From: an uncultured Saprospiraceae bacterium
GTDB lineage: Bacteria; Bacteroidota; Bacteroidia; Chitinophagales; Saprospiraceae
Length of the DNA: 32,962 nucleotides
Direction of reading: 5' to 3'
Assembly (NCBI GenBank): GCA_937921595.1
Contig: CAKZTD010000398.1
Location: 1-32,962, forward strand
Shown here: piece after piece, positions 1 through 8,043 of the stretch
How the letters are laid out: every line of letters starts with the position of its first letter
How positions within the stretch are numbered: position 1 is the stretch's first letter
The notes under the pieces: model-generated
Seen by the model: the letters and a program-made list of their open reading frames with translations, nothing else
What the model was told of the DNA's origin: nothing
The model's database searches: none
Position numbers and translations under genes: made by a program

Positions 1-1
1 A

Positions 2-1396
2 TGTGAAGAAAGTACTTACACCATTAACTATTGTAATCATGGTACAATTGACGCAGAGAGTATTGAAGTAGGTTTAATTCTTTCAAATAATTTAACCTAC
101 ATTTCTTCTCCTACTCCATCTCAAATTGATGATAGCTTATATATTTTCGAAGTTAACAATTTAGATGTCGGAGAATGCGGTTCTTTCACCATTACTGTCG
201 AAGCATCATGTGATGCTCTATTATCAGAAACACACTGTGTAACAGCAAATATAACACCTGACGATATTTGCCCTTTACCTAGCGAACCAGTATATGATGG
301 CCCTAGCCTAGAAGTAAGCGGTTACTGCGACAATGACTCTGTCCGTTTTCAGATCAAGAACGTTGGAACTGCTGTTATGAATCAGCAACTAGATTATATT
401 GTAATTGAAGATATAGTAATGGGCTTATACGAAGGAGAAGATCCATTACAACCAGATGAAACATTAGAAATTGCGATCCCAGCAAATGGTGCAACGCAGC
501 GCCTGATCGTAAACCAAAGTACAGGTCATCCCGGAAACAGTACTAGCCCTACCATCGCAGTCGAAGGCTGTGTAGCAGGTGGAGGCACTGATTATTCAAC
601 AGGGTTTTACACCCAACTCCCAGAAGATGATGCAGATCATTTCCTGGCCACTGATTGCCAGGAGAACATCCCAAGCACTTTTGATGCAAACGTCAAGAGG
701 GGCTATCCCAAAGGCTACGGCGACAGCTTAAAGATCGCCAGCACAACCGATTTAAAATACCACATTAAATTCCAGAATACTGGAACTGACACGGCAATCA
801 GGGTGGTGATTCGGGATACTATCTCGCCATTATTGGACCCACAAACGGTGCGTCCAGGAGCGAGTAGTCATGACTACGATTTCGAAGTATATGACAATGG
901 TATCCTGAAGTTCACCTTTAACAACATAATGTTATTGGATAGCAGTACCAATGATGCTGCTTCTCATGGATTCGTCAAATATCGGATAACCCAAAAACCG
1001 GACAATCCAGAAGGAAGCATCATCAAAAATGGTGCAGCTATCTATTTTGACTACAATGTGCCACTTACTACCGACAGTGTATGCAATATCATTGGCGGCA
1101 TGGAGTGGACTGACTTTATAATTTTAAGTGATCACAAGATCTACATTCCACAAACAGAAATCAAGATTTACCCCAATCCGGTATCACAGTTCGCTACGTT
1201 CGAGTTAGAAGGACCCTCTATCCAACCCCCATTGGATTTTAATGTTTATGACGTCGCTGGTAAGCTCGTTCGTAGCGAACGCTTTTATGAAACAACTTTT
1301 GAATTTGATAGAAAAAATCTTCCTGGCGGAATGTACTTTTACCAGATTTCGCACAGAAACCAATTGATTAGTACAGGCAAGATTGTAGCAAAGTAG
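2..1396 (+). CDS. T9SS-exported surface protein, 3' part (5' end outside window)
   Basis: The reading frame is open from base 2, so the ATG at 377 is internal and the gene is cut by the window edge; 464 codons are visible. The visible part begins with Cys-rich DUF11-like beta-sandwich sequence. It continues with a DUF7619-type domain, recognisable from HIKFQNTGTDTA, a DTISPLLD stretch, SHGFVKYRI and AAIYFDYNVP. The last ~80 residues are a type A T9SS sorting domain (IYPNPVSQFATFEL, then YDVAGKLVRSERF, then LPGGMYFYQI, ending in GKIVAK). Proteins with this tail cross the outer membrane through the type IX system, are usually cleaved before the tail and are released or anchored. Its exact role is unknown; adhesion or a surface layer is an inference. 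A terminator-like hairpin follows at 1530. Confidence 0.9.
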   Translation, partial: CEESTYTINYCNHGTIDAESIEVGLILSNNLTYISSPTPSQIDDSLYIFEVNNLDVGECGSFTITVEASCDALLSETHCVTANITPDDICPLPSEPVYDGPSLEVSGYCDNDSVRFQIKNVGTAVMNQQLDYIVIEDIVMGLYEGEDPLQPDETLEIAIPANGATQRLIVNQSTGHPGNSTSPTIAVEGCVAGGGTDYSTGFYTQLPEDDADHFLATDCQENIPSTFDANVKRGYPKGYGDSLKIASTTDLKYHIKFQNTGTDTAIRVVIRDTISPLLDPQTVRPGASSHDYDFEVYDNGILKFTFNNIMLLDSSTNDAASHGFVKYRITQKPDNPEGSIIKNGAAIYFDYNVPLTTDSVCNIIGGMEWTDFIILSDHKIYIPQTEIKIYPNPVSQFATFELEGPSIQPPLDFNVYDVAGKLVRSERFYETTFEFDRKNLPGGMYFYQISHRNQLISTGKIVAK

Positions 1397-1529
1397 ATAT
1401 TATAATTACAGCAAAGTAAATAATGTGTTTAAGCAAAATATAGCAGCCGATTGATTACCGGAACTGCTCTCCTCGAAAAGAGGATATGAGATTCTAAATA
1501 GGTGATTTTATTTTCATGAGATTACTTAC

Positions 1530-1571
1530 AAAAAGCCTGACCATCAGCCTCCCCGATGCTCAGGCTTTTTT
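1530..1571. terminator. Probable bidirectional terminator
   Basis: AAAAAGCCTGA (1530-1540) pairs with TCAGGCTTTTTT (1560-1571). An inner CATC/GATG pair (1542-1545, 1555-1558) extends the stem. A/T runs on both flanks let it work in either direction. It sits between convergent genes: 134 bases after the plus-strand stop at 1396 and 38 bases beyond the minus-strand stop at 1609. The short distance to the minus-strand ABC gene makes it the better match for that gene. Confidence 0.8.
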
Positions 1572-1608
1572 TAGTTTTAACCTTCTTGATTTGAGAACAA
1601 TAATTTAA

Positions 1609-2277
1609 TCATCTTTTATTATCAACAACTCTCCCTCCTTTCAATCTAATCATCTTCTGTGTCTTCGCTGCTAATTCTAAATCGTGCGTCACTAAAACTA
1701 ACGTTGTTCCCGAAGCTTTATTCAATTCAAAAATTAGCGCTTCTACTTTTTGGGAGGTCTCTTCATCCAGGTTACCAGTTGGCTCATCTGCGAATAATAT
1801 TTTTGGCTTATTCGAAAAAGCTCGAGCTAAAGAAACACGCTGCTGCTCTCCTCCACTCAACTGCGTTGGATAATGATCATGACGATCACCAAGCCCTACT
1901 TTAACCAATAAATCCATGGATCGTTTTGCCGCATCTTTTTCTCCTCGAAGTTCTAATGGAACCATCACGTTTTCTAAAGCAGTAAGCGTAGGAATCAATT
2001 GGAAATTTTGAAATATAAACCCAACATCCTCATTTCGAAGCGCAGAACGTTGATCCTCGTTGAGCCCTTCAAGCGCTTTGCCATTCAACTCTACCGAACC
2101 ACTCGTAGCACGATCTAATCCCGCACATAACCCAAGCAAGGTTGTCTTCCCACTTCCAGAAGACCCGACAATAGAGATCGTCTCCCCTTGTTTTACATCA
2201 AATGAAACATCGTCTAAGACTCTTAGTGACTTACTGCCACTATTATATTCTTTGGTAAGATTTTGAACTTTTAGCAT
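1609..2277 (-). CDS. ABC transporter ATP-binding protein, LolD/YbbA/MacB-type
   Basis: A complete 222-residue ATPase of the family that works with FtsX-like permeases (lipoprotein release, antimicrobial-peptide or macrolide export, YbbA/YbbP). Walker A is GSSGSGKT (38-45), the Q-loop Gln is at 90, the signature LSGGEQQR is at 140-147, Walker B ILFADEP is at 160-166 with the D-loop following, and the H-loop His is at 198. The stretch FIFQNFQLIPTLTALENV is typical of this subfamily. No permease gene is adjacent on either side, so the partner must be encoded elsewhere and the substrate cannot be named. ATG start; transcribed away from asnS, with a terminator hairpin between them, so it probably has its own promoter. 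Confidence 0.88.
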   Translation of the reverse strand: MLKVQNLTKEYNSGSKSLRVLDDVSFDVKQGETISIVGSSGSGKTTLLGLCAGLDRATSGSVELNGKALEGLNEDQRSALRNEDVGFIFQNFQLIPTLTALENVMVPLELRGEKDAAKRSMDLLVKVGLGDRHDHYPTQLSGGEQQRVSLARAFSNKPKILFADEPTGNLDEETSQKVEALIFELNKASGTTLVLVTHDLELAAKTQKMIRLKGGRVVDNKR

Positions 2278-2306
2278 AGGTATTTTTAAACGTATAATTT
2301 ACAAAT

Positions 2307-2350
2307 AAAGAAACGCTTATTAAATCTAAATGTTCAATAAGCGTTTCTTT
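2307..2350 (-). terminator. Terminator of asnS
   Basis: A perfect 15-bp stem (2307-2321 with 2336-2350) with a 14-base loop. The minus-strand side ends in a T-rich stretch (TTTCTTTATTTG). It lies 38 bases beyond the asnS stop and just before the ABC gene start at 2277. Confidence 0.85.
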
Positions 2351-2387
2351 TATATTTCAATTCACTCCTCACCTTTCATCCCCTTAT

Positions 2388-3821
2388 TTAAAATTCTGCT
2401 TTCCCAGGTGTCCGAGGAAAAGGAATTACATCTCGAATATTTTCCATTCCGGTGATAAACAAAACCATTCTTTCAAAACCTAATCCGAAACCAGCATGTG
2501 GACAACCTCCGAATTTTCGAAGTTCAAGGTACCACCAAAGTTCTTCTTGGTGAACATCCATCGCTTTCATCCGCCCTACTAAAACATCATGACGTTCTTC
2601 TCTTTGCGCACCACCGATTACTTCTCCGATACCAGGGAATAAAACATCCATCGCAGCAACTGTTTCATTATCTTCATTCAACCGCATATAGAACGCCTTG
2701 AATCCTTTTGGATAATCTCGAACAATCACTGGTCTTTTAAATTTCTTTTCTACTAAAAATCGCTCATGCTCAGCTTGCAAATCTTTACCCCATTCTGGTT
2801 CAAATTCAAATTTTCCTTTTTTGAAAGGTTTTGAATTTCTCAGAATATTGATCGCTTCGGTGTAGGTAATTCTTTCGAAATTATTCTCCACAACAAATTT
2901 CAAAGTCTCCACCAATCCCATCGGACGGCGATCTTCTTTTTTCATATTTTTCTCTAACTCTTGAATACGCTTATCCAAAACAGCAAGATCATCTGGATAG
3001 TTATCCAAGACATAGTTGATCAGATATTTAGAGAAGTCTTCTGCCAAGTCCATATTTCCATGAATATCACAAAAAGCAACTTCTGGTTCTATCATCCAAA
3101 ACTCAGACAAGTGTCTAGAGGTATGAGAATTTTCCGCTCTAAAGGTCGGCCCAAAAGTATAAATCTTACCAAGCGCCAAAGCGCCAATCTCTCCTTGCAA
3201 TTGGCCCGAAACCGTCAGGTTTGTAGCCTTTCCAAAAAAGTCCTCTTTATAATCTACTTTTCCATTTTCATCCTTTGGAGGATTTTCAACATCAAGGCTC
3301 GTTACCTGAAACATTTCACCTGCCCCTTCAGCATCACTTCCCGTGATGATTGGAGTATGCAGATAATAATAACCATGATCATTGAAATATTTATGAACAG
3401 CAAATGAAATCGCATGACGAATTCGAAAGACAGCACTCAAGGTATTGGTTCGCATCCTCAGGTGAGCCTTTTCTCTCAAATATTCCATCGTCTGACGCTT
3501 AGGCTGAAGACCATATTCTTCTGCATTATTATCACCTAATATCTCGATAGATTCTACGACTAATTCTACTGCTTGTCCAGAACCTTGAGATTCTATCAAT
3601 TGTCCATTTATCTGAATACAAGAATGGAAAGAAACTCTTTTCAAAAGCTCGCTATCGAAATTTTCAAAATCTACAACCGCCTGAAGATTATTTATCGTTG
3701 ATCCATCATTGAGAGAAATAAATCGGTTGGCTCGAAAGGCTCTCACCCATCCTTTTACAGTGTAGGCTTCCCCTATTTTAGGATCAGCAAGCAATTTTGA
3801 AATTTCAGTGTGTTTTGACAT
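2388..3821 (-). CDS. asnS: Asparagine--tRNA ligase
   Basis: A full-length (477 residues) class IIb aminoacyl-tRNA synthetase that attaches asparagine to tRNA-Asn in the cytoplasm. An N-terminal OB-fold anticodon-binding domain (about 20-100, VKGWVRAFRANRFISLNDG) is followed by the catalytic core. Motif 2 is FRAENSHTSRHLSEFWMIEPE with flanking residues (227-247). Motif 3 with the ATP-binding Arg is GFGLGFERMVLF (from 444), followed by DVIPFPRTPG. The length fits bacterial AsnRS. ATG start at 3821. A weak promoter-like stretch (minus-strand TTAATTTCGC, near 3880-3890) is close to the Bacteroidota TAnnTTTG box but not exact. Its presence argues that this organism charges Asn directly. Confidence 0.97.
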   Translation of the reverse strand: MSKHTEISKLLADPKIGEAYTVKGWVRAFRANRFISLNDGSTINNLQAVVDFENFDSELLKRVSFHSCIQINGQLIESQGSGQAVELVVESIEILGDNNAEEYGLQPKRQTMEYLREKAHLRMRTNTLSAVFRIRHAISFAVHKYFNDHGYYYLHTPIITGSDAEGAGEMFQVTSLDVENPPKDENGKVDYKEDFFGKATNLTVSGQLQGEIGALALGKIYTFGPTFRAENSHTSRHLSEFWMIEPEVAFCDIHGNMDLAEDFSKYLINYVLDNYPDDLAVLDKRIQELEKNMKKEDRRPMGLVETLKFVVENNFERITYTEAINILRNSKPFKKGKFEFEPEWGKDLQAEHERFLVEKKFKRPVIVRDYPKGFKAFYMRLNEDNETVAAMDVLFPGIGEVIGGAQREERHDVLVGRMKAMDVHQEELWWYLELRKFGGCPHAGFGLGFERMVLFITGMENIRDVIPFPRTPGKAEF

Positions 3822-3996
3822 GATAATTATTTTAAAAAGAAATACGCAAATGCCTTAGCTTTAGTTCCAAAGCGATGCGAAATTAAGGATTAAAATCCCT
3901 ACTCGAAAATAGATCTTAAAAAAATAATCACTTTTTAATCAGAATCAGTGTTATCGCTTAGAAGATATTAGAAAATAGAAGTAAAAAAATGATTTT

Positions 3997-4413
3997 CTAA
4001 CCCAGAAAACGGGCTCGAATCTCAGGAGAGGGAATCATACAGCTTTCTTCTTTACCAAACCAGCGGTATCGATTCTTTGAAATAAAATTATAAACTCCAT
4101 CCCTCACGGGTTTCGGGACAATGATAAAAGCATAAAGCAAAGGCCATAAACCTCCGAATGTTTTAACTAATTTCAGACCAGCTGTAGATCGAGTGTAAAC
4201 CTTATCATTTTCAATAAAGATAAAAGTTTTGAGTTGGCTTTCATCAATACCATATTTTCGCATCAATAGCTTAGCGGGTTCAGATTGCAAGGAAGCAAAA
4301 TGTAGAACGTTCTCCTTATCTCTTTTTATTGCAAATTTCACCACTCCTGTGCAGAGGTTACAAACCCCATCAAAGAGAACAATTGGATATTTTATATTTT
4401 TTAAATCAGTCAA
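3997..4413 (-). CDS. DCC-family (DUF393) thiol-disulfide oxidoreductase-like protein
   Basis: A 138-residue protein of the DCC family, named after the DxxCxxC signature seen here as DGVCNLC (residues 15-21, Cys18 and Cys21). The family is predicted to have a thioredoxin-like fold and redox role, but its substrate is unknown. The later FASLQSEPAKLLMRKYGI and FGGLWPLLYAF stretches are typical. The start is TTG: the codon TTG (minus strand, 4413-4411) directly precedes TDLKNIKYP, an in-frame stop lies two codons upstream, and no ATG occurs before the catalytic motif. It lies 61 bases downstream of radA on the same strand, so co-transcription is possible. Confidence 0.85.
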   Translation of the reverse strand: MTDLKNIKYPIVLFDGVCNLCTGVVKFAIKRDKENVLHFASLQSEPAKLLMRKYGIDESQLKTFIFIENDKVYTRSTAGLKLVKTFGGLWPLLYAFIIVPKPVRDGVYNFISKNRYRWFGKEESCMIPSPEIRARFLG

Positions 4414-4474
4414 GAGTTAAGTCTTTATTACAAAACAAAAAAGCATTCCAAAAGTTTAGAACCCACACAGGCAT

Positions 4475-5860
4475 TTATTCTGCATCCTGAAAGAGGTTTC
4501 TATATAGTTCTTCCACTTTTGCAATTGTAAAAATATCTATAGAAAACCGCTCGAGGTCGAGTCCTTTAAGGTTGTATTTTGAAATAAACACTTGTTTAAA
4601 CCCTAAACGTTCCGCCTCCTGAATTCTTTGCTCAATTCGATTAACTGCTCGGATTTCTCCTGAAAGCCCTACCTCTCCAGCAAAGCAAGTATCACTTGGA
4701 ACTGATACATCCATCAATGACGAAATCAAGGAGGCAACTATCGCTAAATCGATTGCTGGATCAACTACTTTTATGCCTCCAGCGATATTTAAGAAAACAT
4801 CATTTTGCCCAAAAGGAAAGCCCATTCTTTTTTCTAAAACTGCTAGCAACATACTCAACCTTCTCAGGTCAAATCCAGTAGCCGAACGCTGTGGAGTTCC
4901 ATAAACAGCAGTACTCACTAAAGCTTGTGTTTCGATCAACATTGGCCGCATCCCTTCCATCGTTGCAGATATTGCACTCCCACTCAATTCTTCCTCCGTT
5001 TGCGAAAGCAATAATTCTGAAGGATTCGAAACTTCTCTTAAACCTGCCGCTTGCATTTCATAAATCCCCATTTCATCTGTTGAGCCAAAACGATTTTTTA
5101 TCGTTCTCAAAATCCGGTACGTATAATTACGATCTCCTTCAAATTGCAAAACCGCATCTACGATATGTTCCAATATTTTCGGACCAGCGATTGCTCCATC
5201 TTTTGTAATATGGCCAATAATAAAAACTGGGATTCCGGTATCTTTTGCAAAACGCTGTAACTCTGAGGTACTATCCCGAATCTGAGAAACAGTCCCTGGA
5301 GCAGAATCCAAATGTGGTGAAGAAATCGTTTGAATAGAATCAATGATAATTAATTCCGGATTCAATGATTTTGCATGAGCCAGAATCTTACTAGTGTTCG
5401 TTTCCGTTAGGATAAAACAATTTGACTGTAAAGCCCCAATCCGGTCAGCTCGCATTTTTATTTGCTCTTCGCTCTCCTCCCCTGAAACATATAAAATCTT
5501 TACCGGAACAGAAAGTGCTACTTGAAGCATTAAAGTAGATTTACCGATTCCGGGTTGACCACCTATCAATACCAAAGAACCGCTGACGATACCTCCACCT
5601 AAGACTCTGTTTAATTCATTATCAGGTGTGATTAATCGCTGAGTTTTCCCCGCCTTTATTTCGGTTAACGCTACCGGAGTTGGATCACCTCCACTTCCTC
5701 CGTCTTGCCAAACCTTTCTTTTTTCTTCTTGTGGAGTACTCTTTAATAGCACTTCTTCGTGATAGGTATTCCACTCATTACAACTTGGACAATTCCCAAT
5801 CCACTTAGGAGAATTCGCTCCACAGTTGGTACATACGTATATTTTCTTTACTTTTGCCAC
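4475..5860 (-). CDS. radA: DNA repair protein RadA (Sms)
   Basis: A full-length 461-residue RadA, a hexameric RecA-like helicase that extends recombination intermediates by branch migration. It has an N-terminal C4 zinc finger (Cys10, Cys13, Cys24, Cys27), Walker A GQPGIGKST (101-109), Walker B LIIIDS (170-175), the RadA-specific KNRFG motif (255-259), and a C-terminal Lon-protease-like domain without protease function. The start is GTG (minus strand, 5860-5858): the zinc finger begins only ten residues in and no ATG is available before it. The DCC-family gene follows 61 bases downstream. A small hairpin (TTAACAC/GTGTTAA, 5918-5937) lies in the upstream region. Confidence 0.96.
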   Translation of the reverse strand: MAKVKKIYVCTNCGANSPKWIGNCPSCNEWNTYHEEVLLKSTPQEEKRKVWQDGGSGGDPTPVALTEIKAGKTQRLITPDNELNRVLGGGIVSGSLVLIGGQPGIGKSTLMLQVALSVPVKILYVSGEESEEQIKMRADRIGALQSNCFILTETNTSKILAHAKSLNPELIIIDSIQTISSPHLDSAPGTVSQIRDSTSELQRFAKDTGIPVFIIGHITKDGAIAGPKILEHIVDAVLQFEGDRNYTYRILRTIKNRFGSTDEMGIYEMQAAGLREVSNPSELLLSQTEEELSGSAISATMEGMRPMLIETQALVSTAVYGTPQRSATGFDLRRLSMLLAVLEKRMGFPFGQNDVFLNIAGGIKVVDPAIDLAIVASLISSLMDVSVPSDTCFAGEVGLSGEIRAVNRIEQRIQEAERLGFKQVFISKYNLKGLDLERFSIDIFTIAKVEELYRNLFQDAE

Positions 5861-6145
5861 AGTACTCTCTTTTATTTATTTCTCAGATAAAGCAATTAAT
5901 TAAATTTTAACAAATCCTTAACACTTCTACGTGTTAACGCCCCAAATAGAATTCTATTTGAATGCGAATTTAAGAGGATTTTTAGAATATTTGTTGATCT
6001 TACACTACTATTTCGTTATTTTATTTTGCATTCTACATATTTATGCAAATAACAAAAGAAATAGCTTAATTCAACAAAAATTGAAAGAGAATGCTTTTTA
6101 CGTTAAATTTTCTTAATTTTAATCAAGATTGGTCGCTTGATAAAC

Positions 6146-6174
6146 ACATTTTTTAAGTCAAAAAATGTTTTTTC
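6146..6174 (+). terminator. Terminator-like hairpin with no known upstream gene
   Basis: ACATTTTTT (6146-6154) pairs perfectly with AAAAAATGT (6160-6168) around a 5-base loop, then runs into T6 and TTC on the plus strand. No plus-strand gene ends before it. It is either chance in AT-rich DNA or the end of a short untranslated RNA from the 5861-6145 interval. Confidence 0.35.
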
Positions 6175-6374
6175 TTCGAAATTTGTGACCTATCAAAAGT
6201 GTCCTCGTCATAAGAACGAACATTGCAAAGGAGCAATATTAACGAGATTAAAATTAAGTAAAGAAATATATTACAGTAAATAGGGTTAAAGAATTTTTAA
6301 ACTCTTTCACTGTAAAACTGTTCTAATAAAAAGGAACAAAAGAAATTGTTTTCATTTGGTTTTTTGGGGTTATA

Positions 6375-6411
6375 CAGGGTATCACGTAATTTATTTTACG
6401 CTGGTGCCCTG
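6375..6411 (+). repeat. Long imperfect inverted repeat (RNA-like hairpin)
   Basis: CAGGGTATCACGTAA (6375-6389) faces TTACGCTGGTGCCCTG (6396-6411) across a 6-base loop. All positions pair except one bulged base if two T-G wobbles are allowed. The wobbles favour a plus-strand RNA; on the minus strand they become C-A mismatches. It lies 31 bases beyond the stop of the minus-strand zinc-finger gene but has no good T run for either direction. Confidence 0.5.
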
Positions 6412-6441
6412 TTCTTTTGTGGTCATTGCTAAACCTCCTAA

Positions 6442-6777
6442 TTACCGATCTGCACATCTCACACACCTCGTACTCTCCGGCATATACATTAATCTAGCTG
6501 GTCGAATTTTATTCTTACAAAAAACACAAATTCCGAATTCTGGCTTATCCAGTTTAGTTAGAGAGATTTTAAGCTTCGAAAGTTTTTGCCTTGAAGAGCG
6601 GAGTGCTGCTTCTGCAACGCTTTTATTATTAATAGCATCCATTCTACTAATTCGCCCAATTGAGTTTTCAGGACTTATTGGTTTTGTAGCATCTTCAAGA
6701 CTCCGAATCTTTTCCTCTGTTAGCTGAATAGCCTCTAATATTTTTGCTTCCAACACGTCTATTTCTTCTTTTTTCAT
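6442..6777 (-). CDS. DksA/TraR-family C4-type zinc-finger protein
   Basis: A 111-residue small member of the DksA/TraR family, whose members bind the secondary channel of RNA polymerase and modulate initiation. An N-terminal helical coiled-coil region (MKKEEIDVLEAK, LTEEKIRSLEDATKPIS) leads to SRMDAINNKSVAEAAL. A C-terminal C4 zinc finger follows with Cys84, Cys87, Cys105 and Cys108 (FGICVFC, then STRCVRC). The frame extends upstream to 6849, but the extra 24 residues are hydrophobic, Cys-containing and unlike the family, so the ATG at 6777 is preferred. Classical DksA is longer (about 150 residues) and has an acidic DxxDxA tip that is not seen here. A general transcription role is therefore likely but its targets are unknown. 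Confidence 0.85.
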   Translation of the reverse strand: MKKEEIDVLEAKILEAIQLTEEKIRSLEDATKPISPENSIGRISRMDAINNKSVAEAALRSSRQKLSKLKISLTKLDKPEFGICVFCKNKIRPARLMYMPESTRCVRCADR

Positions 6778-7075
6778 AATAAAACTGATTATTCTAAATA
6801 AAATACTACAAGTTAACAGACAGCTTTTCGTTAAATCTTTATAATCCATCTAATGACTTTATCAGATAAGGCTTGTAACTGGTGTTCTTTTTGCAGGATT
6901 AAAATTGCTATCCAAGTTAATTCTTTCTACTTACATCCGTATCTTTTACAATGTTTTTGTGTTATGTAAGTAATTGAGTTCTAGTAAGTGGTGATACACT
7001 TGGCGTGAAAACATCATTTTTCTAATATTTATATTAAAAAACCAATTTTTAGACCCTTAAACCTTTACACGATAC

Positions 7076-7963
7076 TTGAATCGATTTACGTGGACATACC
7101 TTGCTGATATGGGCAAAAAGCATCACATAGGGTTGATGCATGGTGCTGAAAGTGGACACCTTTTGGTCTATTGTGACGCCAATATTATTCTGATCGATTT
7201 TAAAGTTCTCGATGATAAAACTTATACTTTTTTTATTGATGAACAATTGTGTGAAATCTCTATCGAATTAATGAACGGCCAGTTTTATTATGGATTCGAA
7301 ATCAATAAGACAGCTGACACTCCCAGAAATCGGCAACGAAAAAAAATTGAGACCAAGCATCTAAAGCAAAGTCTTTTATTTGTTGCTGGAATCATCATCC
7401 TTGTATCTACTTTTACCTATTTCATCGTTCGAAAGGATTACCCAACTACATCCGTAGCAGACTATCATCAAAACATTTTGCAAAAAAATGGACAAGAAGG
7501 TAAAGCTCAAATCATGAAAGTTGAGCCTAATGAAATCACCTACCTCTATATTGTCGATGGGCAATCCTACTCCGCTGAAACCAAATCAACAGATAAGTCC
7601 ATTGTCGTTTTAGAAAATGGAATGCCGATGGAGGAAGGCGATGAATTCATTATAACTTATGCTCCAAACAATCCTAATCTTAATAAAATAGACTACAACC
7701 GCCCAACTCCTGGTCAGGTTAAAAAATACAGGGAAAGAGCGATCGACCAACATTTAAACTTAAACCCATCCCTAGATGCTTTGCATATAGCCTGTTTGGT
7801 TGATATTGCATTTGAAACCAAAGGGATTAAGGGCTTCGCTGATATTTATTTTCAACAAGCAAATCCAGATGAAAATCCCCGGAACAACAAACAAACCTAT
7901 GGTAAGCTTGTCCGAGCGATTCCTTTCCAGAATGAAGTATCCAAACGATGCTGGAATAATTAG
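7076..7963 (+). CDS. Single-pass membrane protein of unknown function
   Basis: A 295-residue protein of no named family I can assign. Residues 1-90 look like a soluble beta-rich domain (WTYLADMGKKHHIGLMHG, LLVYCDANIILIDFKVLD, FYYGFEINKTADTPRNR). One membrane segment follows at about 97-116 (LLFVAGIIILVSTFTYFIV), then a positively started tail with a second beta-rich domain (IMKVEPNEITYLYIVDGQSYS, GDEFIITYAPNNPNLNKID) resembling DUF3592-type extracytoplasmic modules. TTG at 7076 is the first possible start after an in-frame stop at 7058. ATG at 7109 is the alternative, but it would remove RFTWTY, which looks like part of the first strand. It sits 80 bases before scpB on the same strand. Confidence 0.7.
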   Translation: MNRFTWTYLADMGKKHHIGLMHGAESGHLLVYCDANIILIDFKVLDDKTYTFFIDEQLCEISIELMNGQFYYGFEINKTADTPRNRQRKKIETKHLKQSLLFVAGIIILVSTFTYFIVRKDYPTTSVADYHQNILQKNGQEGKAQIMKVEPNEITYLYIVDGQSYSAETKSTDKSIVVLENGMPMEEGDEFIITYAPNNPNLNKIDYNRPTPGQVKKYRERAIDQHLNLNPSLDALHIACLVDIAFETKGIKGFADIYFQQANPDENPRNNKQTYGKLVRAIPFQNEVSKRCWNN

Positions 7964-8043
7964 ATTTAATTACCTTATCTACAAGAATTTCTGTAATTTT
8001 GCTGGCTAATATTGATAATATTTTGGCTTAAACAAATTGACTA

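Larger units (their letters stand above)
5861..6441. other. Long gene-free interval between radA and a DksA/TraR-like gene
   Basis: 581 very AT-rich bases. The only open frame (5931-6116, plus) has no family resemblance and a composition like translated AT-rich spacer, so it is not called. The interval holds the radA leader, a hairpin at 5918-5937, a terminator-like hairpin at 6146-6168 and an imperfect long hairpin at 6375-6411. No tRNA-like fold was found. Confidence 0.6.

Noticed and set aside
377-1396. ATG at 377 as the start of the first gene
   Set aside because: The same frame is open to base 2 with continuous domain-like sequence, so this is an internal Met of a truncated gene.
2961-3407. 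148-residue plus-strand frame inside asnS
   Set aside because: It lies antisense to highly conserved synthetase sequence and has no family resemblance or start context; it is a shadow frame.
5931-6116. 61-residue frame in the radA/DksA-like spacer
   Set aside because: AT-rich composition, hydrophobic-aromatic noise, no promoter or ribosome site and no recognisable family.
6778-6849. 24-residue N-terminal extension of the DksA/TraR-like protein
   Set aside because: It is unlike the family, Cys-rich and hydrophobic; ATG at 6777 gives a normal start.
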